Positions 1 through 5,740 of a stretch of 5,740 bases of DNA are shown in pieces. The position numbers and the translations under genes are program-made. Positions within the stretch are counted from its first letter, which is position 1; each line of letters opens with the position of its first letter. Below the pieces are notes generated by a model. The model did no database searches and was not told the DNA's origin. It worked only from the letters and a program-made list of their open reading frames with translations. Source of the DNA: Myxococcales bacterium (GTDB lineage: Bacteria > Myxococcota_C > UBA6777); the NCBI GenBank assembly GCA_027005175.1, contig JALTMC010000293.1, positions 1 to 5,740 on the forward strand. The letters are read 5' to 3'.

Positions 1-1
1 A

Positions 2-319
2 AATAATATGATGTATCTTATGAATACTGGTGCGGTCACTTTTTATGGAGTTTTTGTGGGAACCATGGTTGCTGGAACACAAACCCTTTCATCCAAAGGA
101 GGGGAGGATCTTTTTGTGATGCGCTTGGATAACGCAGGTAAGGTATCATGGGTCCGTGGTTTTGGAAGTCCACTGAATGATTTTTTGGGCTTCATGCGTA
201 TGGGAATCAATGGTGATGTCTTTCTCTCAGGATTGTTTAACGGTCCCATGACGCTAGGCACACAAGCCATGCCACATAAGGGGGGGACCGATGTTTACTT
301 TGTTCGCTTCAGACCGTGA
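2..319 (+). CDS. C-terminal end of a propeller-repeat (SBBP-like) protein, 5'-partial
   Basis: The reading frame is open from the left edge of the window, so the gene almost certainly starts upstream. The ATGs at 8 and 11 lie inside a conserved repeat and are not convincing starts. About 105 residues remain. They contain two copies of a roughly 61-residue unit: an aromatic/Gly strand motif (GVFVG, then GLFNG), a GTQ turn, and then KGGxD followed by FVxRLD or YFVRF. In the first copy this is followed by GKVSWVRGFG. This GG-D-x-F-V-x-(R/K)-L-D...G-x-x-W pattern is typical of SBBP/beta-propeller-like repeats in secreted or cell-surface proteins of myxobacteria and similar organisms. The protein ends right after the last KGGTD strand, which is how such repeat proteins usually finish, so the C-terminus looks natural. 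The function is unknown; an extracellular or lipoprotein location is inference. No clear terminator follows the stop codon. Confidence 0.75.
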   Translation, partial: NNMMYLMNTGAVTFYGVFVGTMVAGTQTLSSKGGEDLFVMRLDNAGKVSWVRGFGSPLNDFLGFMRMGINGDVFLSGLFNGPMTLGTQAMPHKGGTDVYFVRFRP

Positions 320-505
320 ATATACATGTCTCTGTAAAAGCCCCCAGCACGGTATATGATCGAGACCCACGTCCTCCTTGCCATAAGGGGTAGCTATCGG
401 TTCTACTCGTAAATGTAGATATATCTCTCCACTTTTTTATAACTTCGGGCTGTGGGGATTTGATTAAAAAGAAGAAAAATCGACTTTTGTTTACCGACGA
501 CGACT
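320..505. other. Intergenic gap between two convergent genes
   Basis: The stretch separates the + strand repeat protein from the minus-strand exporter, which ends at 506. I see no supported gene, RNA or classic GC-stem plus U-run terminator for either direction. On the minus strand there is a T-rich run just past the exporter stop (about 464-482), which could contribute to termination but lacks a visible stem. A 10-bp AT palindrome (AGATATATCT) occurs near 416-425. Open frames crossing this region run antisense into the exporter gene and have no family features. Confidence 0.5.
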
Positions 506-2842
506 CTAAGCCTGTTTTGTCTTTCGAGCGAGGGGAGACAACAGCAGGGCGAACAGCATACCAAAAAGCAGCGTCAAGCCAAAGGTGCGTAGCATTGGAG
601 TTTGGCTCAGAGCGAGAAGACCGAATGATAAGATCGTTGTGCAAGCAGACAGCAAGATCGCGAGCATGGTAGCCTTTTGTTCGGTTCTCGCTTCGGCAAA
701 GAAGATCGTGTAGTCAATTCCGATACCGAGTACCAGGAGCAAGGCCAACATGCTGAACATGTCGATGGATTGCCCCACAAGGCCAAGTCCACCGATCGTA
801 AAGCCAGAGGTGAGAAGTAAGATGAAAAGCATACGAAAGGTTTGAGACAAGCCATACCGCCAACCGAGTAAAACAAAGATAAGCAGATAGACACCCAGCA
901 GCAGCCATGAGATCAACAGTCGATACTGACGAAAGATCTTGGAGACAGTCCTAACGTTGTCCACGTAGAGAAGATTCGCTGTTTTCCTCGCAACGTCTTG
1001 CAGCGCAGCACTCTTTGTTACGCCTCCGAGCAGCACCATCGATGCATAGCCACCTTTTGTTTTTCCCAGCCAAAGGTGTGACAACGGCTCCGATAAGGGA
1101 CTCTTACGCCATGATTGAACAGTGAGATAAGAGCGAGGGCTGGATTGAAAACGAGCCAATGTTTTGCGAATCACACTTTGATGAAAACCCAACTGCTTCA
1201 TCCACTGCCGCAATGCACCGTTCGTGACCAAGGATTTTCGCAACAAGGCATGGTCATCTTGCTGCTGCTGTCGGGTTGGTAGGAAAGATGAGAGCCCCAT
1301 CCAGTGTTGCAATACACCCTTTTTTTGCAACGATTGAAGTTGCTCTTGCAAGAGATGTTCGTGAGACAAAACATCGTCGGGTGTTTTTCCCTTAACAAGA
1401 AAGAAGCGACTCACACCAACATTCCCAGAGATGGCCTGAATGCGTTTGTAATCGTCCAGGATTTCTTTGGGTTGATTGTATAGCAAGCGGATATCATCGC
1501 GTGTGTGCAAACGAGAGATCCCCACCGCAGCAAGCACCGTACAGAAACCAAGAAACAACCAAAGGATTCGACGGTATCGAGGGTTGTCCCAGCTCGCTAA
1601 GAATGCGTTGGAGAACTTAAGTGTTACAGGAATTGTTGTGCTGCGATGTGAGCCTATCAGCAAAGGAAACCAGAGCAAGACGGTGCAATACGCTCCAAGA
1701 AGGCCAACAGAAGAAAAAACGGCCATTTGTTTCAGGCCAGGAAAGGGAGCGATCCAAAGCGCGAGATAGCCGAGAATAGAGGTAACCGCACCTAACGAGA
1801 TACCTGGAAGAATCGCGTATAAGCCACCCATGGGAGTCCACTGATGAGAGGCCAGACGCTGCTCTGCAAAGTAATGAAATGAGTAATCGACACAAACTCC
1901 TATCAAGCTACCGCCAAACACAAGAGTGAGAACATGAACATGGTCAAAGAAAAAAAACAAGCAAGTCGTGGCACATAGGAGCCCCACACCGATAGGTAAG
2001 CCACTCAGTAACAACGGACGCAGTGAGCCAAATGTCACAAGAAGAAGTAGGACAATTCCAAGGATGGTTCCAATACCAATCCGCGAGAACTCCCGCTCCG
2101 AAGCCTCTGCTCCATAGTGAGCAAACCGGATCATGCCAGCAAATCGCAATTGTACATCAGGATATGACTGTTTGAGTGAAGCCCGAATTCTGTGCAGCTT
2201 TTGACGGAGCTGCCTTTGGGTTTTTCGGTTGTAAGGGCTCGTGTTGAGAGAGCCTGTCAGCAGGACATATTCCATTCCATCCAATCGAACCATTCGCAAT
2301 CCACCACGCAATGAGATCTTGCCAGGAGAAGTCAGCATGGCCCGTAAGCGCCGACCGTACAAGAGCAATGGATCTTGCTTCAGATACCGCGTCATTGCCC
2401 CGTGAACAGGGTGGTACATGAGCCTCATCGTTTCGCGAAGGAATGCTTTGCCATTGTCATTTTTGTGCAACAAAGCCCGTGTCTTTGGCGTAAGAAGCTG
2501 CTCACGAAATGGAAAAAACAAACGGTGCGTTGCAGGCCCTGGATCGAACTTAAATGTAAGTCGAGAAAAAAGACCTGTTTCACGCAAAGCTCGTGTTACT
2601 TGCTGCGCTGCCTGACGTGCAGTAGCTTCTTTGGAGCTACCCACCAAAAAAAGGGTTCGACCTCCCACCCGCTTTGAAAAAATACGTCGAGCTTGTGTTG
2701 CGACAGGATCAACCTCTGTTATGGGCAACAATACTGTCATATCTGTCTCAATGGGCAGACCACGCAGCACCATGGCCACAAAGACAGCAATCACAACAAG
2801 AACAAAGAGAGTCCACAAAAAAAAGCGTATTTTTATTTTCAA
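506..2842 (-). CDS. MMPL/RND-family predicted exporter (COG4258-like)
   Basis: This is a 778-residue inner-membrane transporter of the RND superfamily, MMPL type. The fold is visible as two tandem halves. TM1 (about 7-27) is followed by a periplasmic domain (about 28-252) and a helical bundle (about 253-397). The second half repeats this with TM7 (about 425-441), a periplasmic domain (about 445-638) and a final bundle (about 641-770). Both bundles carry the family G-x-x-x-D-Y-x-x-x-(Y/F)-F-A-E signature: GVCVDYSFHYFAE at 315-327 and GIGIDYTIFFAEA at 706-718. Asp319 and Asp710 are the expected proton-relay positions. The length matches COG4258 predicted exporters, which often accompany fatty-acid or aryl-polyene type pathways. 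No such biosynthetic genes are visible here, so the substrate (probably a lipid or hydrophobic molecule) is unknown. The chosen start is TTG; an in-frame stop lies at 2861-2863, a weak GGA (2852-2854) sits 9 nt upstream, and the first ATG (residue 24) would delete TM1. CTG at 2846-2848 is an alternative start. The frame is intact throughout. Confidence 0.9.
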   Translation of the reverse strand: MKIKIRFFLWTLFVLVVIAVFVAMVLRGLPIETDMTVLLPITEVDPVATQARRIFSKRVGGRTLFLVGSSKEATARQAAQQVTRALRETGLFSRLTFKFDPGPATHRLFFPFREQLLTPKTRALLHKNDNGKAFLRETMRLMYHPVHGAMTRYLKQDPLLLYGRRLRAMLTSPGKISLRGGLRMVRLDGMEYVLLTGSLNTSPYNRKTQRQLRQKLHRIRASLKQSYPDVQLRFAGMIRFAHYGAEASEREFSRIGIGTILGIVLLLLVTFGSLRPLLLSGLPIGVGLLCATTCLFFFFDHVHVLTLVFGGSLIGVCVDYSFHYFAEQRLASHQWTPMGGLYAILPGISLGAVTSILGYLALWIAPFPGLKQMAVFSSVGLLGAYCTVLLWFPLLIGSHRSTTIPVTLKFSNAFLASWDNPRYRRILWLFLGFCTVLAAVGISRLHTRDDIRLLYNQPKEILDDYKRIQAISGNVGVSRFFLVKGKTPDDVLSHEHLLQEQLQSLQKKGVLQHWMGLSSFLPTRQQQQDDHALLRKSLVTNGALRQWMKQLGFHQSVIRKTLARFQSSPRSYLTVQSWRKSPLSEPLSHLWLGKTKGGYASMVLLGGVTKSAALQDVARKTANLLYVDNVRTVSKIFRQYRLLISWLLLGVYLLIFVLLGWRYGLSQTFRMLFILLLTSGFTIGGLGLVGQSIDMFSMLALLLVLGIGIDYTIFFAEARTEQKATMLAILLSACTTILSFGLLALSQTPMLRTFGLTLLFGMLFALLLSPLARKTKQA

Positions 2843-2913
2843 GTTCAGGGTTCCAAGTTCTTAGGATCGTTGTTCTGTAAATATCAGCCTTTGGATGGGT
2901 AAGGCCCCATTAT

Positions 2914-2939
2914 CGCATGTTTTGCATTCTCCACATGCG
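2914..2939. repeat. Inverted repeat (7-bp arms) upstream of the exporter gene
   Basis: CGCATGT (2914-2920) and its perfect complement ACATGCG (2933-2939) flank a 12-nt loop in the 118-bp gap between the small membrane protein and the exporter. No T-run follows on either strand, so it is not an ordinary factor-independent terminator. It could be an operator or an RNA hairpin in the leader of the exporter gene, or it could be chance; 7-bp arms are not rare. Confidence 0.35.
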
Positions 2940-2960
2940 GAAGTTATTACATTGACAATC

Positions 2961-3593
2961 CTAGAAAGAGATTTTCCAATGCGAGACATGCGTTTTGGGT
3001 AAGGTCAGGAGTCCAACACGAGAGGGGGTGGGCTGAGAAATTCGACGTCTGCTGCGTGGAGATCTTCGCAGCAACCTTTGGAGCTTGTATCGTTTATGCC
3101 TGGCGTTGTTCATCAATCGAAGTAGTGGCAAACGTCGTCGATTGATCTTTGCCAACCAGACCCCCCCGACGATCAAGCAAACAAGCCCCCCAACGCCGAC
3201 AATAACACCGGCAATAAGAAGTCCTGAAGGAGAAGAGAGTCCGCTAGAAAGAGCGACTTGAAGCAAGCCCAAAACGGTGAGACCTCCACCAATAAGGAGC
3301 CCGCTCCCGCCAAGAATCATCAAGAGAGAGGGCCTCACACGTGAATATCGACCGGAGTAATACTCTCGTCTCATCTCTGAGAGATCATTTTCAACTTGTG
3401 CCAGTTGACGGATGATTTGACTCTCACGACGCTGTGCTGTTTGAAGACTCACCAAAGAGCCTCGTGACTTTTGCACAGAGTCGTCGATATTCCAGTGAAA
3501 TGATGCAAAGGAAGAAGCAGACACAACCGCCTCTACAGATACAATTGGCCAACAAAACCACACACAAAGAACAAACATAAAGATGCGTACCAT
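2961..3593 (-). CDS. Hypothetical exported/membrane protein with coiled coil, two TM segments and basic tail
   Basis: I do not recognise a family. From the ATG at 3591-3593 the product is 210 residues. It starts with an N-terminal signal peptide (about 1-22, MVR followed by a hydrophobic stretch, likely cut after a V-E-A motif). A charged helical/coiled-coil segment follows (about 41-78, rich in Gln, Arg and Glu). Two Gly-rich hydrophobic segments (about 89-113 and 123-149) form a probable hairpin in the membrane. The tail is strongly basic (about 152-188, many Arg and Lys) and would be expected to stay cytoplasmic. I prefer this start because GGAG (3604-3607) lies 10 nt upstream and the signal peptide begins there. 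An in-frame ATG at 3618-3620 would give 219 residues (prefix MTCNRSKVI), and still longer starts run into the tandem repeat. The exporter gene lies 118 bp downstream on the same strand, so cotranscription is possible. It may be an accessory envelope protein, but that is inference. Confidence 0.65.
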   Translation of the reverse strand: MVRIFMFVLCVWFCWPIVSVEAVVSASSFASFHWNIDDSVQKSRGSLVSLQTAQRRESQIIRQLAQVENDLSEMRREYYSGRYSRVRPSLLMILGGSGLLIGGGLTVLGLLQVALSSGLSSPSGLLIAGVIVGVGGLVCLIVGGVWLAKINRRRLPLLRLMNNARHKRYKLQRLLRRSPRSRRRISQPTPSRVGLLTLPKTHVSHWKISF

Positions 3594-3603
3594 AATCACT
3601 TTA

Positions 3604-3607
3604 CTCC
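3604..3607 (-). promoter_or_regulatory. Ribosome-binding site (GGAG) inside the last repeat unit
   Basis: Read on the minus strand, GGAG is followed after 10 nt by the ATG at 3593 of the small membrane-protein gene. The site belongs to the 26-bp tandem repeat, so the gene draws its Shine-Dalgarno sequence from repeat DNA. It supports the 3593 start over the upstream in-frame ATGs. Confidence 0.5.
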
Positions 3608-3616
3608 GGTTGCAAG

Positions 3617-3750
3617 TCATGAGCCAAAACTCCGGTGACAAGTCATGAGCCAAAACTCCGGTGACAAGTCATGAGCCAAAACTCCGGTGACAAGTCATGA
3701 GCCAAAACTCCGGTGACAAGTCATGAGCCAAAACTCCGATGACAAGTCAT
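3617..3750 (-). other. Ladder of five overlapping 9-codon mini-ORFs in the repeat array
   Basis: On the minus strand ATGs occur at 3750, 3724, 3698, 3672, 3646 and 3620 (first base, 26 nt apart). The first five each open an ORF reading MTCHRSFGS and ending in a TGA that overlaps the next ATG as ATGA. Each following start has a GGAG 9 nt before it. The sixth ATG (3620) has no early stop and reads in frame (MTCNRSKVI) into the signal-peptide protein. The array could therefore be translated as a coupled leader. Against this, TCATGA is palindromic, so the + strand shows a similar ladder (MSQNSGDKS). The arrangement could be incidental. Confidence 0.3.
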
Positions 3751-3801
3751 GAGTCAAAAAAAGATTGGGACAGAGCAAAACTCAAACACGCTATTCTACA
3801 G

Positions 3802-4866
3802 TTATTCTTCGCAAGCTTCAAGGAGTAGTTGTTCGGCAGCAGCTGTTCCGCCGACCCAACCTGTAGAAAAAGCTCCCATCACGTTGAAGCCCCCGGTGTC
3901 TGCATCCACGTCTAGTAACTCACCGATAATATGTAAGCCCCCCACCATTTTCGACTCCATGGTTCTTGGGTCTACCTCCTTCGTCGCGACGCCACCTGCG
4001 GTGACAATGGCCTCTTTAAAGCTACCGTATCCATTCAGGACAAAGCGGTAATCTTTGAGCCACCGGCGCAGGGATTTGCGCTGTTTGGCCGTAATCGTAT
4101 GCCTTGATGTATCTTCAGGAACTCCGCATGTTTCCAAAGCAACGGGGATGAGAGCTTGGGGCAATAGACCTGCGAGCAAGTCACCCCAGGTTCGGATCTT
4201 TCGGTCATCAAGGTCTCGAAGCAGCCGGGCGTCTAATTTTTTATGGTCGAGAGCGGGCTTAAGATCCACAGCCAACTCCAGGTGACGACCTTCATCCAAA
4301 GCCGCCACAGCGATCCGACTGATCTCCAAGATGACAGGACCAGACAATCCTGTCTTTATGAAGTACAGATCGCCAAACTCTCGGGCAGCCAGCTTGCCAT
4401 CGATCCACAAAGTAGCCTCAATATTGCGAAGCTGAACTTTCTTCCTCACGCCGGGTGGTGGAGCATTGGAGGCACACAGAGGAACTAACGACGGTCGAGG
4501 AGTAATGATCGTGTGACCCAACCCTTCCACCAAAGAGTAGCCATCCCCTGTAGAGCCGGTGGCTCGATACGACATGCCACCCGTCGCCAACAGCACTGCG
4601 TTTGCTTGCAAATCATGAGAACCACGTTCCCCACCACTACCTTGGGTCCCATGCTCGTGAAAAAGATCATAGTGCAAACCACAGATCCGACCCCCTTCGA
4701 TGTCGAGACCACGCACTCTCGCTCCCGTGATCAAGTTGACCCCTTGCGACAGCATCCAACGCTCCAATGTTCGAGCCACATCAACCGCACTGTCACTTTG
4801 TGGAAAGATACGCCCCCCACGCTCGACCTTCGTTGGTAGATCTTGCTCATGAAAAAAGAGTTGCAA
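3802..4866 (-). pseudogene. N-terminally truncated HI0933/YhiN-family FAD-dependent oxidoreductase
   Basis: The 354 codons match the middle and C-terminal parts of the HI0933-like flavoprotein family (annotated as NAD(P)/FAD-dependent oxidoreductase or aminoacetone oxidase family), normally about 390-420 residues. Visible landmarks are TKVERGGRIFPQSD (12-25), the strand plus FAD contact LLATGGMSYRATGSTGDGY (92-110), GLSGPVILEIS (173-183), and AIVTAGGVATKEVDPRTMES (286-305). The closing GELLDVDADTGGFNVMGAFSTGWVGG region lies at 315-340. Missing is the first part, roughly 85-115 residues, with the GxGxxG dinucleotide-binding loop and the GGGRCN motif. An in-frame TAA at 4882-4884 closes the frame only five codons above the TTG, and those codons (TSFQK) may also be remnant. 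No Shine-Dalgarno sequence precedes the TTG, and the space up to the divergent gene (about 150 bp) is too short for the lost part. The remaining frame has no stops or frameshifts, so the truncation looks recent, or a shortened protein is still made. FAD binding by this form is unlikely. Confidence 0.8.
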
Positions 4867-4888
4867 TTTTTGAAACGAGGTTTATACT
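4861..4888 (+). promoter_or_regulatory. Possible sigma-70-like promoter for the six-TM membrane-protein gene
   Basis: TTGCAA (4861-4866, 4 of 6 matches to TTGACA) and TATACT (4883-4888, 5 of 6 matches to TATAAT) are separated by 16 bp. They point toward the gene at 5032 and would give a leader of about 135 nt. The -35 box overlaps the 5' end of the truncated flavoprotein frame. Consensus rules for this organism are unknown, so this is tentative. Confidence 0.35.
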
Positions 4889-4934
4889 ACAAACTATGAC
4901 TGTATCACAGACTCATTTATGGAGAGAGCAGTCA

Positions 4935-5012
4935 ATGACCCCCACCTCACCCGGACTTCGTTCTGTCGATTCTGCCGGACCCGCGATCGGAAGGGGGTTT
5001 CCACGCTCATAA
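4935..5012 (+). CDS. Doubtful 25-codon leader ORF
   Basis: ATG at 4935 is preceded by GGAG (4921-4924) at 10 nt, and the ORF ends at TAA 5010-5012, 19 nt before the membrane-protein ATG. An upstream in-frame ATG at 4896 would make it 38 codons but lacks a well-placed ribosome-binding site. The peptide (starts MTPTSPGLRS, Pro/Gly/Ser-rich) has no membrane segment and no run of one amino acid that would suggest attenuation. It may simply be the untranslated leader of the next gene. Apart from this and the promoter, the 4889-5031 gap holds nothing I can name. Confidence 0.2.
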   Translation: MTPTSPGLRSVDSAGPAIGRGFPRS

Positions 5013-5031
5013 CATAAGAGGTTTTTTTCTG

Positions 5032-5721
5032 ATGACATCCGAAATCACTCACCTTCCAGAAGAGTTAGAGAAAGCACTGGAGGATGTGCGTCAAGTGCGT
5101 ATGACGGTGGACAGGCTTCGTCGGAGTCACCCTATTCGGGATGCGCTAAAACCTTTGTCGCACTACGCTTTTGTTTTGGGGCCGATTTTTGTGGTGTATG
5201 GTGTGGGGATGCAATGGTTGAGAGATTCTTCGGTACAACAAGTATGGGGGATACCGAAAGCCGGTTTTATTGCGCTACTCACCTTCCTTTTAATGATGCT
5301 AATGGGGTTCGCGAAGTCTACTGTATACAAGAGAGCGTTGCGTCATAAAAATGTGGATGCAAACGAGATGCTCAAGCAGATCATGGTGAGCAGCGGTTAC
5401 CTTAGGATTATCGCAGGAACAGTTCCAATGTTTGTGGTCTTATGCCTTGTGTTTGTGCAGATGGGGCATAGTCACCAGATCGTCGGTTTGGTTGGCCTAT
5501 TTTCTGGCTCTGTGTATATCTTGATTCCTTTGGCTTTACCGATGAAAGAGATCTCTTGGCTGGGTGCTTTGATCACGATAGCCAGTGGTATCTCCATGTT
5601 CATCTTTCCGGCTTACCCCTTTTATAAAGTAGCGGTATTGTTTGGTGGTTTGAGTCTAGGTTTTGGCGTAATAGGCTTCAGTTCACTCGAAGAAACGGAG
5701 AGGCAGGATGAGTCCGACTAA
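5032..5721 (+). CDS. Hypothetical six-TM membrane protein
   Basis: The product has 229 residues and belongs to no family I recognise. The N-terminal 33 residues are charged and helical (Glu/Lys/Arg-rich, possibly a coiled coil). Six hydrophobic segments follow at about 43-63, 76-95, 123-144, 149-170, 174-193 and 198-217, and the tail is acidic (ETERQDESD). A basic loop at about 97-106 suggests a cytoplasmic face between TM2 and TM3. The start at 5032 is supported by AAGAGG (5016-5021) 10 nt upstream and by the amphipathic N-terminus. The stop codon lies 14 nt inside the next gene (ATG at 5708), so the two are very probably cotranscribed and translationally coupled. No catalytic or transport motif is visible, so I assign no function. 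Confidence 0.8.
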   Translation: MTSEITHLPEELEKALEDVRQVRMTVDRLRRSHPIRDALKPLSHYAFVLGPIFVVYGVGMQWLRDSSVQQVWGIPKAGFIALLTFLLMMLMGFAKSTVYKRALRHKNVDANEMLKQIMVSSGYLRIIAGTVPMFVVLCLVFVQMGHSHQIVGLVGLFSGSVYILIPLALPMKEISWLGALITIASGISMFIFPAYPFYKVAVLFGGLSLGFGVIGFSSLEETERQDESD

Positions 5722-5740
5722 GATCTTTGCGCTCTCCAAG
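5708..5740 (+). CDS. Start of a downstream gene, 3'-partial
   Basis: ATG at 5708 opens a frame that stays open to the window edge (11 codons, MSPTKIFALSK). GGAG at 5697-5700 precedes it by 7 nt, an excellent spacing. It overlaps the end of the membrane-protein gene by 14 nt in another frame, a typical coupled-operon arrangement. Eleven residues do not identify a family. Small winged-helix regulators often begin in a similar way and often sit beside short multi-TM proteins, but this is only a guess. Confidence 0.5.
   Translation, partial: MSPTKIFALSK

Larger units (their letters stand above)
3603..3758. repeat. Six-copy 26-bp direct tandem repeat, head to tail without spacers
   Basis: Units begin at 3603, 3629, 3655, 3681, 3707 and 3733. 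Each starts ACTCCGG, carries the palindrome TCATGA about two thirds of the way along and ends GCCAAA. The four inner units are identical. The first (3603-3628) differs at two bases (GGTTGC for GGTGAC). The last (3733-3758) also differs at two (CCGATGAC for CCGGTGAC, and GAGTC for GAGCC). Identical inner copies with diverged edges are what unit duplication by slippage or unequal recombination produces. The 26-bp period is not a multiple of three, so the array does not encode one repeated protein segment. There is no spacer sequence, which rules out a CRISPR array. It lies between the flavoprotein stop (3802) and the small membrane-protein gene. Confidence 0.97.

Noticed and set aside
460-672. 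Open frames on both strands crossing the exporter stop region
   Set aside because: They overlap the well-supported exporter gene in other frames and lack domain features and ribosome-binding sites.
2952-2980. Perfect TTGACA (2952-2957) as a + strand promoter
   Set aside because: The sequence 17 bp further on (TCCAAT) is a poor -10 box, and the promoter would only drive antisense transcription of the small membrane-protein gene.
3603-3758. CRISPR array
   Set aside because: Units abut directly with no spacers and there are no cas genes in the window.
3759-3801. Terminator after the flavoprotein, because of a seven-T run on the minus strand
   Set aside because: No stem of useful length precedes the T-run.
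3749-4051. A 100-codon + strand ORF whose first codons (MSQKK) come from the last repeat unit
   Set aside because: It runs antisense through the C-terminal coding region of the flavoprotein, which has clear family motifs, and its Ser/Pro-rich translation shows no domain. Its ATG comes from the palindromic TCATGA of the repeat.
4767-5012. An 81-codon + strand ORF ending before the six-TM gene
   Set aside because: Its first part is antisense to the flavoprotein remnant. Only the last 25 codons have a plausible ribosome-binding site, and these are listed separately at low confidence.
4885-5031. Missing flavoprotein N-terminus hidden by a frameshift
   Set aside because: I read the minus strand upstream of the TAA at 4882-4884. 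No frame shows a GxGxxG or GGGRCN-like segment, the space is too short, and no minus-strand frame of useful length continues beyond 5032.

Overview
The window holds five protein-coding loci, a short tandem-repeat array and the first codons of a sixth gene. The base composition is moderate. The gene set (a two-fold RND/MMPL exporter with large periplasmic loops, an exported or membrane protein with a signal peptide, and a surface-type protein with Gly-Gly-Asp propeller repeats) suggests a Gram-negative bacterium. The propeller-repeat tail and the many lineage-specific membrane proteins would fit a deltaproteobacterial/Myxococcota-like or Bradymonadota-like genome. That placement is inference only, because there is no rRNA or other marker gene here.

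Layout. At the left edge, on the + strand, is the C-terminal end of a repeat protein (2-319). After a 186-bp gap with no convincing gene or terminator comes a minus-strand block read right to left. It contains a truncated HI0933/YhiN-type flavoprotein (4866 to 3802), a 26-bp x 6 tandem repeat (3603-3758), a small secreted or membrane protein with two hydrophobic segments (3593 to 2961), and a 778-residue MMPL-family exporter (2842 to 506). The right end is on the + strand: a possible promoter, a doubtful 25-codon leader ORF, a six-TM membrane protein (5032-5721), and the start of another gene (5708 onward) that overlaps its end by 14 nt.

How they fit together. The MMPL exporter and the small membrane protein upstream of it could be cotranscribed, but 118 bp carrying an inverted repeat separates them and no common pathway is visible. 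The flavoprotein has lost its N-terminal FAD-binding segment. Its broken end lies where a promoter-like sequence for the divergent six-TM gene now sits, which suggests a past rearrangement. The six-TM gene and the next gene are tightly packed and probably translationally coupled.

The most unusual item is the repeat array. On the minus strand each 26-bp unit carries a GGAG motif and an ATG opening a 9-codon ORF (MTCHRSFGS) whose TGA overlaps the next ATG. The last unit runs in frame into the small membrane-protein gene and also supplies its ribosome-binding site. Whether this ladder is a translation-coupling leader or a chance by-product of a VNTR cannot be settled from the sequence alone.
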